64,000 bases of DNA from Lonepinella sp042485795 (GTDB lineage Bacteria > Pseudomonadota > Gammaproteobacteria > Enterobacterales > Pasteurellaceae): assembly GCF_042485795.1 (NCBI RefSeq), contig NZ_CP169368.1, positions 124,001-188,000 on the forward strand, written 5' to 3'. Within the stretch, counting starts at the first letter, position 1; each line of letters opens with the position of its first letter. Shown one piece after another: positions 46,783 to 55,474 of this stretch. Under the pieces are notes generated by a model. The model searched no databases. It was not told the DNA's origin and saw only the letters and a program-made list of their open reading frames with translations. A program made the translations under genes and the position numbers.

Positions 46783-47619
46783 ATGACAACTGAAATGAAA
46801 AAAGTCACCCAAAGTGATTTAAATTCCGTGGTATTACGTTCAAACCTATTCCAAGGTTCTTGGAACTTCGAACGTATGCAAGCCTTAGGTTTCGCCTATT
46901 CAATGGTGCCTGTAATTAAACGCTTATACCCTGATCCAAACTCTCAAGAACGTAAAGATGCGATCAAACGTCATCTTGAGTTTTTCAACACTCAACCGTT
47001 CGTGGCTGCTCCAGTATTAGGGGTAACTATTGCAATGGAAGAACAACGTGCCAACGGAAAAGAAATTGACGATGCAGCGATCAATGGTATCAAAGTGGGT
47101 CTAATGGGACCTTTAGCTGGTGTAGGCGACCCAATTTATTGGGGAACAGCACGCCCAGTATTCGCCGCCCTCGGTGCAGGTTTAGCCTTAAGTGGCAGTA
47201 TCTTAGGACCATTATTGTTCTTCATCTTATTCAACCTTGTGCGTTTAGCAACACGCTACTACGGTGTAACCTATGGTTATAAAAAAGGTGTGGACGTGGT
47301 ACAAGATATGAGCGGTGGTCTTTTACAAAAACTCACTGAAGGAGCATCAATTCTCGGCTTGTTTATTATGGGAGCGTTGGTACAAAAATGGACCAGCATT
47401 AACGTACCACTCGTGGTATCCACCATTCAAAAACAAGACGGTACAACTGAAGTTACTACTGTACAAAGCATTTTAGATAGCTTAATGCCAGGTTTATTAC
47501 CATTGCTATTTACCTTTGCTTGTATGTGGTTATTGCGTAACCGTGTTAATGCACTTTGGATCATTATCGGTATTTTCGTTATCGGTATCTTAGGTGCGGC
47601 AACAGGGATTTTAGCGTAA
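46783..47619 (+). CDS. manZ: PTS mannose-family EIID component ManZ
   Basis: Second membrane subunit of the mannose PTS. It is 278 residues. The N-terminal LRSNLFQGSWNFERMQALGFAYSMVPVIKRLYP and the GVGDPIYWGTARPVFAALGAGLALSGS segment are typical IID. C-terminal helices at about 235-275. It is followed by a 63-bp inverted repeat and then yobD. Confidence 0.96.
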   Translation: MTTEMKKVTQSDLNSVVLRSNLFQGSWNFERMQALGFAYSMVPVIKRLYPDPNSQERKDAIKRHLEFFNTQPFVAAPVLGVTIAMEEQRANGKEIDDAAINGIKVGLMGPLAGVGDPIYWGTARPVFAALGAGLALSGSILGPLLFFILFNLVRLATRYYGVTYGYKKGVDVVQDMSGGLLQKLTEGASILGLFIMGALVQKWTSINVPLVVSTIQKQDGTTEVTTVQSILDSLMPGLLPLLFTFACMWLLRNRVNALWIIIGIFVIGILGAATGILA

Positions 47620-47631
47620 TCTTTCTATTTT

Positions 47632-47694
47632 TGTAGGGGCGTATTGCATACGCCCTTTGTACATTATTTAGGGCGTATGTAATACGCCCCTACA
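47632..47694. repeat. 24-bp inverted repeat element between manZ and yobD
   Basis: Arms 47632-47655 (starting TGTAGGGGCGTATTGC) and 47671-47694 are reverse complements at 23 of 24 positions, separated by 15 bp. Its GC content is much higher than the surroundings, and a T run follows on the right. It may be a dispersed palindromic repeat (REP- or MITE-like) that also works as a terminator or attenuator inside the operon. Confidence 0.8.
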
Positions 47695-47704
47695 TTTTTT
47701 CGTT

Positions 47705-48196
47705 ATGACCAATTCTATTCTCATTCTCTGTATTCTCATGTTCTTCGCCTACGCTTTTTACGAACAATTTGGCTTAGATAAACGTAAAGGCAATACGCTG
47801 CTCAAAGTGCGGTTAAAAAAACGCACGAAATTAGATAGCCTGATTTTTGTCGCCTTAATCGGCATTATTATTTGGCAAACCGAAGGGCAAATTGCTCGTA
47901 ACAGCTTATATTTACTTGCTTTCTTGATTATTATTAGTCTATATATGGCGTTTTTCCGATCGCCAATGCTGATTCTCAAAAAAGACGGCTTTTTCTTTGA
48001 GAATTTTTTCATTGAATTTGCTAAAATACGCCAAATTAATTTAGCCGATGATTTCAAACTGGTATTTGATCTCACTAATGGCAAACGTATTGTAGCACAG
48101 TTGATGGAACAACAAGATGTAGATGCCATCGTACAATTTTTCGGTGGCTACAAGCAACAAAAGGAAAAAACAGAAAAAAATGACCGCACTTTATAA
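47705..48196 (+). CDS. yobD: YobD family inner-membrane protein (DUF986, UPF0266)
   Basis: A 163-residue membrane protein of unknown function, encoded after manXYZ also in E. coli. Three hydrophobic helices are visible (about 4-20, 44-62, 66-84), followed by a polar C-terminal part. The family start NSILILCILMFFAYAFYEQFGLDKRKGNTLLKV is clear. Its last 17 bases overlap the start of manA. The constant pairing with the mannose PTS suggests a role in sugar uptake or manganese-linked physiology, which is inference only. Confidence 0.9.
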   Translation: MTNSILILCILMFFAYAFYEQFGLDKRKGNTLLKVRLKKRTKLDSLIFVALIGIIIWQTEGQIARNSLYLLAFLIIISLYMAFFRSPMLILKKDGFFFENFFIEFAKIRQINLADDFKLVFDLTNGKRIVAQLMEQQDVDAIVQFFGGYKQQKEKTEKNDRTL

Positions 48197-49373
48197 ATTA
48201 ACAGGTACATTACAACAATATGCTTGGGGAGGAGAAAGCTACATTCCCCATTTAATTGGCTTTACTGCCCAACAAAATCAACCTTATGCGGAATGGTGGC
48301 TGGGGGCTCACTCTTCTTCACCGTCCATGATCGAAATTGAAGCTCGAGAAATCCCATTAAACCAATTTTTAAAGCAAAATCCCACCGTACTAGGCGAACA
48401 AAGCCGTGCTATGTTTGGTGATGAACTGCCCTATTTACTGAAGATTTTAGATGTCAAACAACCGCTTTCCATTCAGTTGCACCCAACCAAACAGCAAGCT
48501 GAAATAGGCTTTGCCGCAGAAAATGCTCGTGGCGTGGACTTAAAAGATCCGACCCGCACCTACAAAGATAACAATCACAAACCTGAAATGATGATCGCCC
48601 TGTCAGATTTTTGGTTATTGCACGGATTCAAACCGAAGACCGCTATTTTACACACCTTGCGTGAACGTCAATCTTTATCCGCTCTTGCCGATCAGTTAGA
48701 AAAACAGGATTTACATAGCTTCTATGCAACAATTATGCAGGCGGATCAAACGCAATTAGCCAACTGGTTATTGCCGATTCTTACACAAAATCAACTCACC
48801 AATTTAACCCCTGAAAATCCTGATTATTGGGTGTTATACAGCCAACAGGAAATGGCAATTTCACTGGATAAACTGGACGCAGGTTTGATGTGTTTTTATC
48901 TGTTCAATATTGTGCAAGTGAAACAAGGGGAAGGCATTTTCCAAGATGCTGGTATTCCGCACGCTTATTTACGTGGGCAAAATATTGAATTAATGGCGTG
49001 TTCCGATAACGTGATCCGTGGCGGTTTAACCCCGAAACATGTGGATATTGAAGAACTGCTAAAAGTCATTGATTGCCGTGAAGTGATGCCTGAATTAATC
49101 CCAGCAGCACCACAAGTAAACGGCTTATTTACTTATACCACACCTGCCAAAGATTTTGCTTTGGCAAATATACGTTATGATAATACCAGCAAAATCAATG
49201 GAACTGCCAAAAATGCAATCATTCTCTTAGTTATGCAAGGGCGTTTAAAAATTAGCGAAAAAACCACCGCACTTGAACTCAAACAAGGTGAATCCGCCTT
49301 TATTTGTGCGGATACAGATTATCAAATTGACGGCGTTGAAAATGGTTATGCAGTGTTAGCCAAATTACCATAA
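48180..49373 (+). CDS. manA: Mannose-6-phosphate isomerase ManA
   Basis: Zinc enzyme that converts mannose 6-phosphate, the product of the mannose PTS, to fructose 6-phosphate. It is 397 residues from MTALYKLTGTLQQYAWGGESYIP at 48180; codons further upstream lie within yobD. Metal-site motifs are SIQLHPTKQQAEIGF and NHKPEMMIALSDFWLLHGF, with catalytic AYLRGQNIELMACSDNVIRGGLTPKH. The start codon overlaps a USS (ACCGCACTTT, 48183-48192), so Thr-Ala-Leu are encoded by the uptake signal. The gene completes a mannose utilisation operon. Confidence 0.95.
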   Translation: MTALYKLTGTLQQYAWGGESYIPHLIGFTAQQNQPYAEWWLGAHSSSPSMIEIEAREIPLNQFLKQNPTVLGEQSRAMFGDELPYLLKILDVKQPLSIQLHPTKQQAEIGFAAENARGVDLKDPTRTYKDNNHKPEMMIALSDFWLLHGFKPKTAILHTLRERQSLSALADQLEKQDLHSFYATIMQADQTQLANWLLPILTQNQLTNLTPENPDYWVLYSQQEMAISLDKLDAGLMCFYLFNIVQVKQGEGIFQDAGIPHAYLRGQNIELMACSDNVIRGGLTPKHVDIEELLKVIDCREVMPELIPAAPQVNGLFTYTTPAKDFALANIRYDNTSKINGTAKNAIILLVMQGRLKISEKTTALELKQGESAFICADTDYQIDGVENGYAVLAKLP

Positions 49374-49391
49374 TCTGCTTTTAAGGAATAA

Positions 49392-50135
49392 ATGATCATG
49401 ATTTTCGTGTTTGATATTGACGGTACAATTTCTAAAAATGGCTTAAAAGTCAGCGATGAAATTTGTACGGCGATCACCCATTTATTGGCAAATCATCAGG
49501 TTATTTTTGCCTCAGCAAGACCGATTCGAGATATGCTGCCTATGTTAAATACCAAACTCACTGAACATAAGAATACGATTTTAGTCGGTTGCAATGGTGG
49601 AATGGCATATCAGCAAGGGAATGTTATTTTGAGTAAACTGCTTGATAATCAATATGTGAAAAATTGTCTGACTCAATTAAACCAGCTGAATTTAGCCTAT
49701 GTACTGGACGGTAAATGGGCATTTTCCTTATCCAAACAGCCACATGATTTTCATCATTATATTGATTCGTTAAGTAATGATCGAATAGAGGAAAGGGATT
49801 TACTCAATGATGGTGTAAGTAAAATCTTGGTTTTACTTGATCGCCCTAATCAGGCTATTTATGACCAATTCAATGTCGATAATATTAGTTTCCATATTCA
49901 TAAAAAAGAACATTTTTTTGATATTACGCCACAAGGTAACAATAAATATCATACCCTTAAGCAATTAATCGGTAATCAAGATTACGTTGCTTTTGGTAAT
50001 GATTTCAACGACTTTCTTATGTTAGAACAGGCGAAATTATCCGTTTATTTAGGTGATAAACAAGAATTTCAGGCAGATTATTATTTAGACGATGTGGATT
50101 TAGTGGGAAAATTTATTAATCAGCATTTTCTCTAA
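49392..50135 (+). CDS. HAD-superfamily Cof-type sugar phosphatase
   Basis: Likely phosphatase of the Cof/YidA type acting on phosphorylated metabolites; substrate unknown. It is 247 residues. HAD motifs: nucleophile FVFDIDGTISKNG, second motif FASARPIRDM, Lys in DGVSKILVLL, and acidic motif FGNDFNDFLMLEQA. The start is ATG 49392, 5 bp after AAGGA; a second ATG two codons later is possible. It lies 18 bp after manA, so it may belong to the mannose operon and act on a sugar phosphate. Confidence 0.88.
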   Translation: MIMIFVFDIDGTISKNGLKVSDEICTAITHLLANHQVIFASARPIRDMLPMLNTKLTEHKNTILVGCNGGMAYQQGNVILSKLLDNQYVKNCLTQLNQLNLAYVLDGKWAFSLSKQPHDFHHYIDSLSNDRIEERDLLNDGVSKILVLLDRPNQAIYDQFNVDNISFHIHKKEHFFDITPQGNNKYHTLKQLIGNQDYVAFGNDFNDFLMLEQAKLSVYLGDKQEFQADYYLDDVDLVGKFINQHFL

Positions 50136-50136
50136 T

Positions 50137-50162
50137 AAAAAGTCGCCCGAAAGCGACTTTTT
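50137..50162. terminator. Bidirectional terminator between HAD gene and iscX
   Basis: AAAAAGTCGC and GCGACTTTTT, perfect 10-bp stem with a 6-nt loop, between convergent genes. Confidence 0.92.
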
Positions 50163-50164
50163 AT

Positions 50165-50359
50165 TTATTCATACTCATCTAACCAACGCAACAAAATCCC
50201 TTCCAAAATTTTCTCATTACTGGCATCGGGGTTATCGTCAAAATCTTCTAACTCACAAATCCATTGGTGCATATCAGTAAAACGAACCGTCTTTGGATCT
50301 AAATCAGGATCTCGGTCATATAAGGCTTCGGCAATGGCTTGGGTATCTGTCCATTTCAT
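50165..50359 (-). CDS. iscX: IscX, Fe-S cluster assembly accessory protein
   Basis: Small acidic protein (64 residues) that binds IscS and iron and tunes cluster assembly. The family pattern is complete: MKWTDTQAIAEALYDRDPDLDP, VRFTDMHQWICELEDFDD and ILLRWLDEY. Its ATG shares a base with the fdx stop codon, so the two are coupled. It is the last gene of the isc operon. Confidence 0.96.
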   Translation of the reverse strand: MKWTDTQAIAEALYDRDPDLDPKTVRFTDMHQWICELEDFDDNPDASNEKILEGILLRWLDEYE

Positions 50360-50700
50360 TAGTGTGCTGCCTCGTTTGCGTGGTTAAGATTATACTTCGG
50401 AATTTCCACCACCAAATCTTCATCGCCCACAATACATTGGCAAGATAAACGGCTTTCAATTTCTAAGCCCCATGCTTTATCTAGCATATCTTCTTCTTGG
50501 TCAGAGCTTTCGTTTAGACTATCGTAACCTTCACGAATCACCACATGGCAGGTAGTACAAGCACAAGATCCGTCACAAGCATGATGAATTTCCACGCCGT
50601 GATCATGTGCAAGCTCTAACAAATTATCCCCCGCTTTGGCTTCAATCACCATGCCTTCTGGGCAAAATTCTTCGTGGGGTAAAAAAACAACTTTTGGCAT
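50359..50700 (-). CDS. fdx: ISC-type [2Fe-2S] ferredoxin Fdx
   Basis: Electron donor for cluster assembly on IscU. It is 113 residues from MPKVVFLPHEEFCPEG at 50700; an upstream in-frame start at 50745 overlaps hscA and is unlikely. The [2Fe-2S] ligands are in HHACDGSCACTTCHV and RLSCQCIVG. It lies 31 bp after hscA and overlaps iscX. Confidence 0.96.
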   Translation of the reverse strand: MPKVVFLPHEEFCPEGMVIEAKAGDNLLELAHDHGVEIHHACDGSCACTTCHVVIREGYDSLNESSDQEEDMLDKAWGLEIESRLSCQCIVGDEDLVVEIPKYNLNHANEAAH

Positions 50701-50731
50701 ATTCACTTTCCTATGTTCAAATTCGTTAAAA

Positions 50732-52579
50732 CTATAAATTATCAACCGATTGCCCTTTTAAGGCTTTTTGGATCGATTTATCCATTCGGCGTGCAGCAAA
50801 TTCTTGCGTAGCTTGATCTAAATCCTTAATCCCTTGCTTAATTGCAAATGTGTCTGTGCCTTGCTGTAAATTATCCAATGAAACTAACGCATTTTTCACC
50901 GCACTTAATTCTTCTGCGTTGAGTAAATCTTGGTCGTCATCTAACGCCACTAATACCGCTTCCATTACTCGGCGAGCTTCCACTCGTTGCTCAGTGAGCA
51001 AACGCATATCAATATCCTGCTTGGCATTTTCCATAGAGGATTTCAGCATTTGAGTAATCTCATCATCAGTTAAACCATAAGAGGGTTTCACTTGAATAGA
51101 CGATTGTACTCCCGTAGATTTTTCCATTGCGGTTACACTCAATAATCCATCTGCATCGACTTGATAAGTGACTCGAATATGTGCTGCCCCAGCCGACATT
51201 GCAGGAATACCACGCAAGGTAAAACGAGCCAGCGAGCGGCAATCCTCTACCATCTCACGTTCACCTTGCACAATATGCACCGACATGGCGGTTTGACCAT
51301 CTTTGAATGTGGTAAATTCTTGCGCACGAGCCACGGGAATCGTGGTGTTACGTGGAATAATTTTTTCCACCAAGCCACCCATGGTTTCAATCCCTAAGGA
51401 AAGCGGAATAACATCTAGCAACAGCATATCTGAATCGGGTTTATTACCCACTAAAATATCCGCTTGAATTGCCGCCCCCAACGCAACGACTTTATCAGGA
51501 TCAATAGAGGTTAGTGGTATTCTAGCAAAAAATTCTCCCACTTGTTCACGTACAAATGGCACACGCGTAGAACCGCCCACCATGACCACTTCACTCACAT
51601 CTTGTGCGACAATATTAGCATCTTTTAAAGCTCGGCGACACGCCATTAATGAACGTTTCACTAATGGCTGAATGAGCTGATTAAATTGCTCTCGGGTCAG
51701 TTCCCCTTGCCAATCTTGCCATTCAATTGATACGGCTTGTTCTTGCGATAAAAAGACTTTAATGTCATTTGCCATTTCAATTAATTGGCGTTGTTGTTGG
51801 GCGTTTTCAGGCGATTTTCCTGCTTGCTCAATAATCCACTCGGCAATTAAATGATCAAAATCATCGCCACCTAATGCAGTATCACCGCCTGTTGCCAATA
51901 CCTCAAATACCCCTTTAGATAAGCGTAAAATGGAAATATCAAAGGTACCACCGCCTAAATCATAGACCGCTATCACACCCTCTTGTTCGCTATCCAAACC
52001 ATAGGCAATAGCAGCAGCTGTCGGTTCATTGAGTAAACGCAACACATTTAAACCAGCAAGTTTGGCGGCATCTTTAGTGCTTTGACGTTGTGCATCATCA
52101 AAATAAGCAGGCACGGTAATCACCGCACCAGAAATTTCACCGCCAAGCGTTTGTTCTCCAAGTGCGGTTAATTTTTTCAGAATTTCGCTCGACACTTCTA
52201 CAGGGCTAACTACACCTTGCCGAGTAGCCATTAATGGCAACCCATTTTCACTTTGCTGAAATACATAAGGCAAATTTGGATAACGCTGTTGTACGTCCTC
52301 CAAACTCCGCCCAATTAAGCGTTTCACCGAAATAATCGTGTTTTGCGGATCAAGGCTTGCTAACGCTCCCGCTTCATTACCTACCAATACAGCATTTTCT
52401 GCATAATGCACAATAGACGGCGTTAAGGCTCGATCTTGTTCATCTAATAAAATATCCGCTTGACCACTCCGCACACTTGCCACAAGGGAATTAGTCGTCC
52501 CCAAGTCAATCCCTACCGCTAATTTATGCTCGTGTGGTGCGGCGGTTTGCCCTGGTTCAGCGATTTGTAGTAATGCCAT
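50732..52579 (-). CDS. hscA: Fe-S assembly Hsp70 chaperone HscA
   Basis: Specialised Hsp70 that releases clusters from IscU with HscB. It is 615 residues. The nucleotide-binding domain shows AVGIDLGTTNSLVA, AVITVPAYFDDAQRQSTKDAAKLAG, YDLGGGTFDISIL and VVMVGGSTRVPFVREQV; the substrate domain begins near LLLDVIPLSLGIETMGG. No C-terminal EEVD-like tail is expected or seen. It follows hscB by 34 bp. Confidence 0.97.
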   Translation of the reverse strand: MALLQIAEPGQTAAPHEHKLAVGIDLGTTNSLVASVRSGQADILLDEQDRALTPSIVHYAENAVLVGNEAGALASLDPQNTIISVKRLIGRSLEDVQQRYPNLPYVFQQSENGLPLMATRQGVVSPVEVSSEILKKLTALGEQTLGGEISGAVITVPAYFDDAQRQSTKDAAKLAGLNVLRLLNEPTAAAIAYGLDSEQEGVIAVYDLGGGTFDISILRLSKGVFEVLATGGDTALGGDDFDHLIAEWIIEQAGKSPENAQQQRQLIEMANDIKVFLSQEQAVSIEWQDWQGELTREQFNQLIQPLVKRSLMACRRALKDANIVAQDVSEVVMVGGSTRVPFVREQVGEFFARIPLTSIDPDKVVALGAAIQADILVGNKPDSDMLLLDVIPLSLGIETMGGLVEKIIPRNTTIPVARAQEFTTFKDGQTAMSVHIVQGEREMVEDCRSLARFTLRGIPAMSAGAAHIRVTYQVDADGLLSVTAMEKSTGVQSSIQVKPSYGLTDDEITQMLKSSMENAKQDIDMRLLTEQRVEARRVMEAVLVALDDDQDLLNAEELSAVKNALVSLDNLQQGTDTFAIKQGIKDLDQATQEFAARRMDKSIQKALKGQSVDNL

Positions 52580-52613
52580 TATTTATATCTTCTGTTATTT
52601 GATTGAAATGCAA

Positions 52614-53129
52614 TTAAAATAATTTTTCTTCTACAATTTCAATCTGTTCAATTAATTTTTTAACAAAGCGTAATTTGTCCGCTGTCACTTGTGCAGCTTG
52701 CCAGTTGCTTTGGGTTAATTCGGTTTCAATTTGTTGCAATAAGACTTTTTGCTCTGCTTCAATCTCGTTTCTAAATTCATCTAATGCAATGTTATCTTTA
52801 TTGCTTTCAATCTCGTCTAATTGTTCACGCCATTGTAATTGTTGCATTAAAAAAGCTACATCTTGCGTACTTTTCTGCTCTAAATCTTGGATCTCACCTG
52901 TATGAACTTGGATAATCGCTTCTGCTCGTAAAATCGGATCTTTGAGCGTTTTCAAAGCATCATTAATTTCAGCAGATTGCTGCATTGCCAACCGTTGTTC
53001 TTGTGCCGATTGGGTGGCGAAATTATCAGGGTGAAATTGCTTTTGTAATTGCAAAAAACGTTCAGACAACAACGCCTGATCAACCTCAAATTGAACAGGT
53101 AAATTGAACAAAGAAAATGGATTGGTCAT
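52614..53129 (-). CDS. hscB: Fe-S assembly J-domain co-chaperone HscB
   Basis: Co-chaperone that brings IscU to HscA and stimulates its ATPase. It is 171 residues. The N-terminal J domain has FSLFNLPVQFEVD and the HPD motif in QKQFHPDNFATQSAQEQ. The C-terminal three-helix domain binds IscU. It lies 12 bp after iscA. Confidence 0.95.
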   Translation of the reverse strand: MTNPFSLFNLPVQFEVDQALLSERFLQLQKQFHPDNFATQSAQEQRLAMQQSAEINDALKTLKDPILRAEAIIQVHTGEIQDLEQKSTQDVAFLMQQLQWREQLDEIESNKDNIALDEFRNEIEAEQKVLLQQIETELTQSNWQAAQVTADKLRFVKKLIEQIEIVEEKLF

Positions 53130-53141
53130 AACTTTCTCATT

Positions 53142-53465
53142 TTATACGTTAAAACTTTCGCCACAACCACATTGATCTTTTACATTTGGGTTATGGAATT
53201 TGAAACCTTCGTTCAAGCCTTCTTTGACAAAATCAAGTTCCGTGCCGTCTAAATACACAAGACTTTTAGTGTCCACGATGATTTTAACACCATTTTGCTC
53301 AAAAACCTGATCATCTTCGTTGATAAGATCCACAAATTCTAGCACATAAGCCAAGCCTGAACAGCCCGATGTTTTTACACCCAAACGCAAGCCTTCGCCT
53401 TTACCACGATTTTTCAAAAAAGTACTGACTCGATTGACCGCACTTTCGGTTAATGTTACTGCCAT
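53142..53465 (-). CDS. iscA: A-type Fe-S carrier IscA
   Basis: Carrier or scaffold that passes clusters to target proteins. It is 107 residues with the three conserved Cys in VKTSGCSGLAYVLEFVD and DQCGCGESFNV. The gene starts 346 bp downstream of iscU, much further than usual, because a tandem repeat array lies between them. Confidence 0.96.
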   Translation of the reverse strand: MAVTLTESAVNRVSTFLKNRGKGEGLRLGVKTSGCSGLAYVLEFVDLINEDDQVFEQNGVKIIVDTKSLVYLDGTELDFVKEGLNEGFKFHNPNVKDQCGCGESFNV

Positions 53466-53811
53466 TTTGTTCTCCTAGTGAGTAATTCGCTCTGTACAGA
53501 AATTTGCCCCCCTTCGCCTTTCAGGCACTTCCCCCCGCAAGCAGAGGGAAGAAAAATATTGCACATTCACCACTATAAGCAGGGGGAAAGAAAATATTGT
53601 ACATTCACCACTATAAGCAGGGGGAAGAAAATATTGTACATTCCACTACTGCAAGCAGGGGGAAGAAAAATATTACACATTTCACCACTACAAGCAGGGG
53701 AAAGAAAATATTGTACATTTCATCACTACAAGCAAGGGAAAGACAATTCTGTACATTTCGCTCCCCCTGCTTGCGGGGGGAGCTGGGCGAAGCCCTGAGG
53801 GGGGCTGTAAA
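53466..53811 (-). repeat. 38-bp tandem repeat array in the isc operon
   Basis: The 346-bp iscU-iscA gap holds about six tandem units of 38-39 bp (phase points AGCAG/AGCAA at 53540, 53578, 53616, 53654, 53693, 53731). Each unit has AAGCAGGGGGAA, AAATATTGTACATT and a CACTAC segment. The array is bounded on the right by a GC-rich inverted segment (TCCCCCTGCTTGCGGGGGGA, 53762-53781) and by AGCTGGGCGAAGCCCTGAGGG. The period is not a multiple of three, and a 106-codon frame across it is a by-product of the repeats, not a gene. Confidence 0.88.
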
Positions 53812-54195
53812 TTACTTCGCTTGTTTCGCCTTATAATCCGCAATCGCTGCTTTAATGGCATCTTCGGCTAAAATTGAACAATGCACTTTCACTGGTGGCA
53901 ATTCCAATTCTTCGGCGATTTGGCTGTTTTTAATCGCACCCGCTTCGTCTAAGGATTTGCCTTTTACCCATTCAGTAATCAATGAACTTGATGCAATCGC
54001 CGATCCGCAACCGTAAGTTTTGAATTTGGCATCTTCAATAATGCCGTTATCATTCACCTTAATTTGTAATTGCATCACGTCACCACAAGCTGGTGCGCCG
54101 ACCATGCCAGTGCCAACATCAGCCGATTTTTTATCCATTGCACCAACGTTGCGTGGATGTTCGTAGTGATCTAATAATTTCTCGCTATATGCCAT
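53812..54195 (-). CDS. iscU: Fe-S cluster scaffold IscU
   Basis: Scaffold on which IscS, IscX and Fdx build [2Fe-2S] clusters. It is 127 residues from MAYSEKLLDHYEHPRNVG at 54195; an upstream in-frame start would overlap iscS. Cluster ligands are Cys in GAPACGDVMQL, YGCGSAIASSS and VKVHCSILAEDA, with Asp in the first motif. The HscA recognition motif LPPVK is present just before the last Cys. It lies 19 bp after iscS. Confidence 0.97.
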   Translation of the reverse strand: MAYSEKLLDHYEHPRNVGAMDKKSADVGTGMVGAPACGDVMQLQIKVNDNGIIEDAKFKTYGCGSAIASSSLITEWVKGKSLDEAGAIKNSQIAEELELPPVKVHCSILAEDAIKAAIADYKAKQAK

Positions 54196-54214
54196 GTTGT
54201 TATTCCTTCTAAAA

Positions 54215-55429
54215 TTAGTGAGCTGACCACTCAATGGTGTTTAAATCAATGCCTTCTTTGAACATATCCCAAAGTGGCGATAAATCTCTTAATTTTTGTA
54301 CCGCACCTTGCATTAGGCTAATGGTGTAGTCAATTTCTTCCTCGGTGGTGTAACGTCCTAAAGTGAAACGGATTGAACTGTGAGCCAATTCATCGTTTAA
54401 GCCCAACGAACGTAACACATAAGACGGCTCAAGACTGGCTGATGTACAAGCAGAACCTGATGAAACAGCAATGTCACGCAATGCCATCATTAAACTTTCA
54501 CCCTCAACATAGTTAAAGCTGATGTTGAGATTGTTATCTAAACGATGTTCCATTGAGCCATTAACATAGGTTTCTTCAATGTCTTTCAAACCGTTGTATA
54601 AGCGGTCACGCAGTGCTTTTAAGCGTGGCATTTCAGTTGCCATTTCTTCTTTACAAATGCGGTAGGCTTCACCCATTCCTGCAATTTGATGCACAGGCAA
54701 TGTACCTGAACGCATACCCCGTTCGTGACCACCACCATGAATAATCGCTTCTAAACGAATACGTGGTTTACGGCGAACATACAATGCCCCAATGCCTTTT
54801 GGTCCATATAACTTATGGCTGGACATTGATAATAAATCTACAGGCAACTCGGCTAAATTAATCGCCACTTTACCCACGCTCTGAGTCGCATCGGTATGAA
54901 AAATTACTTTATTCGCACGGCAAATTTCACCGATAGCTTTAATATCTTGAATTACGCCGATTTCATTGTTAGCGTGCATAATCGACACCAAAATGGTATC
55001 AGGACGAATCGCTGCTTTTAACGTATCAAGATCGATTAAACCATCAGTTTTTGGATCTAAATAAGTAACCTCAAAACCTTCACGCTCAAGCTGACGGCAA
55101 GTATCTAACACCGCTTTATGTTCAGTTTTGCAAGTGATAATATGTTTGCCTTTGGTTTGATAGAAATGAGCCGCACCTTTAATCGCAAGGTTATCTGACT
55201 CTGTCGCTCCTGAAGTAAACACGATTTCACGGCTATCTGCTCCGATCAAATCGGCGATTTGATTACGAGCAATATCCACCGCTTCTTCCGCTTGCCAACC
55301 AAATTTGTGCGAACGAGATGCTGGGTTGCCAAAGTTGCCATCAATGGTTAAAAATTCCATCATTTTTTTTGCAACACGTTCATCGACAGGGCAAGTTGCC
55401 GCATAATCCAAATAAATGGGTAATTTCAT
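54215..55429 (-). CDS. iscS: Cysteine desulfurase IscS
   Basis: PLP enzyme that takes sulfur from cysteine for Fe-S clusters and tRNA thiolation. It is 404 residues. The PLP-binding Lys is in LSMSSHKLYGPKGIGALYV, and the active-site Cys in SSGSACTSASLEPSYVLRSLG. The start MKLPIYLDYAATCPVDERV is standard. It follows iscR by 45 bp and precedes iscU. Confidence 0.98.
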   Translation of the reverse strand: MKLPIYLDYAATCPVDERVAKKMMEFLTIDGNFGNPASRSHKFGWQAEEAVDIARNQIADLIGADSREIVFTSGATESDNLAIKGAAHFYQTKGKHIITCKTEHKAVLDTCRQLEREGFEVTYLDPKTDGLIDLDTLKAAIRPDTILVSIMHANNEIGVIQDIKAIGEICRANKVIFHTDATQSVGKVAINLAELPVDLLSMSSHKLYGPKGIGALYVRRKPRIRLEAIIHGGGHERGMRSGTLPVHQIAGMGEAYRICKEEMATEMPRLKALRDRLYNGLKDIEETYVNGSMEHRLDNNLNISFNYVEGESLMMALRDIAVSSGSACTSASLEPSYVLRSLGLNDELAHSSIRFTLGRYTTEEEIDYTISLMQGAVQKLRDLSPLWDMFKEGIDLNTIEWSAH

Positions 55430-55474
55430 TAATTCACTCCTAAATAAAATATTACGTTCAATAAGCTAATTAAA

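Noticed and set aside
53538..53770. CRISPR-like repeat array
   Set aside because: Units are contiguous and degenerate along their whole length, with no unique spacers between constant repeats, and no cas genes are near.
53478..53798. Open frame of about 106 codons across the iscU-iscA gap
   Set aside because: It is produced by the 38-bp repeats; the period shifts the frame between units, there is no family resemblance, and it runs against the isc operon.
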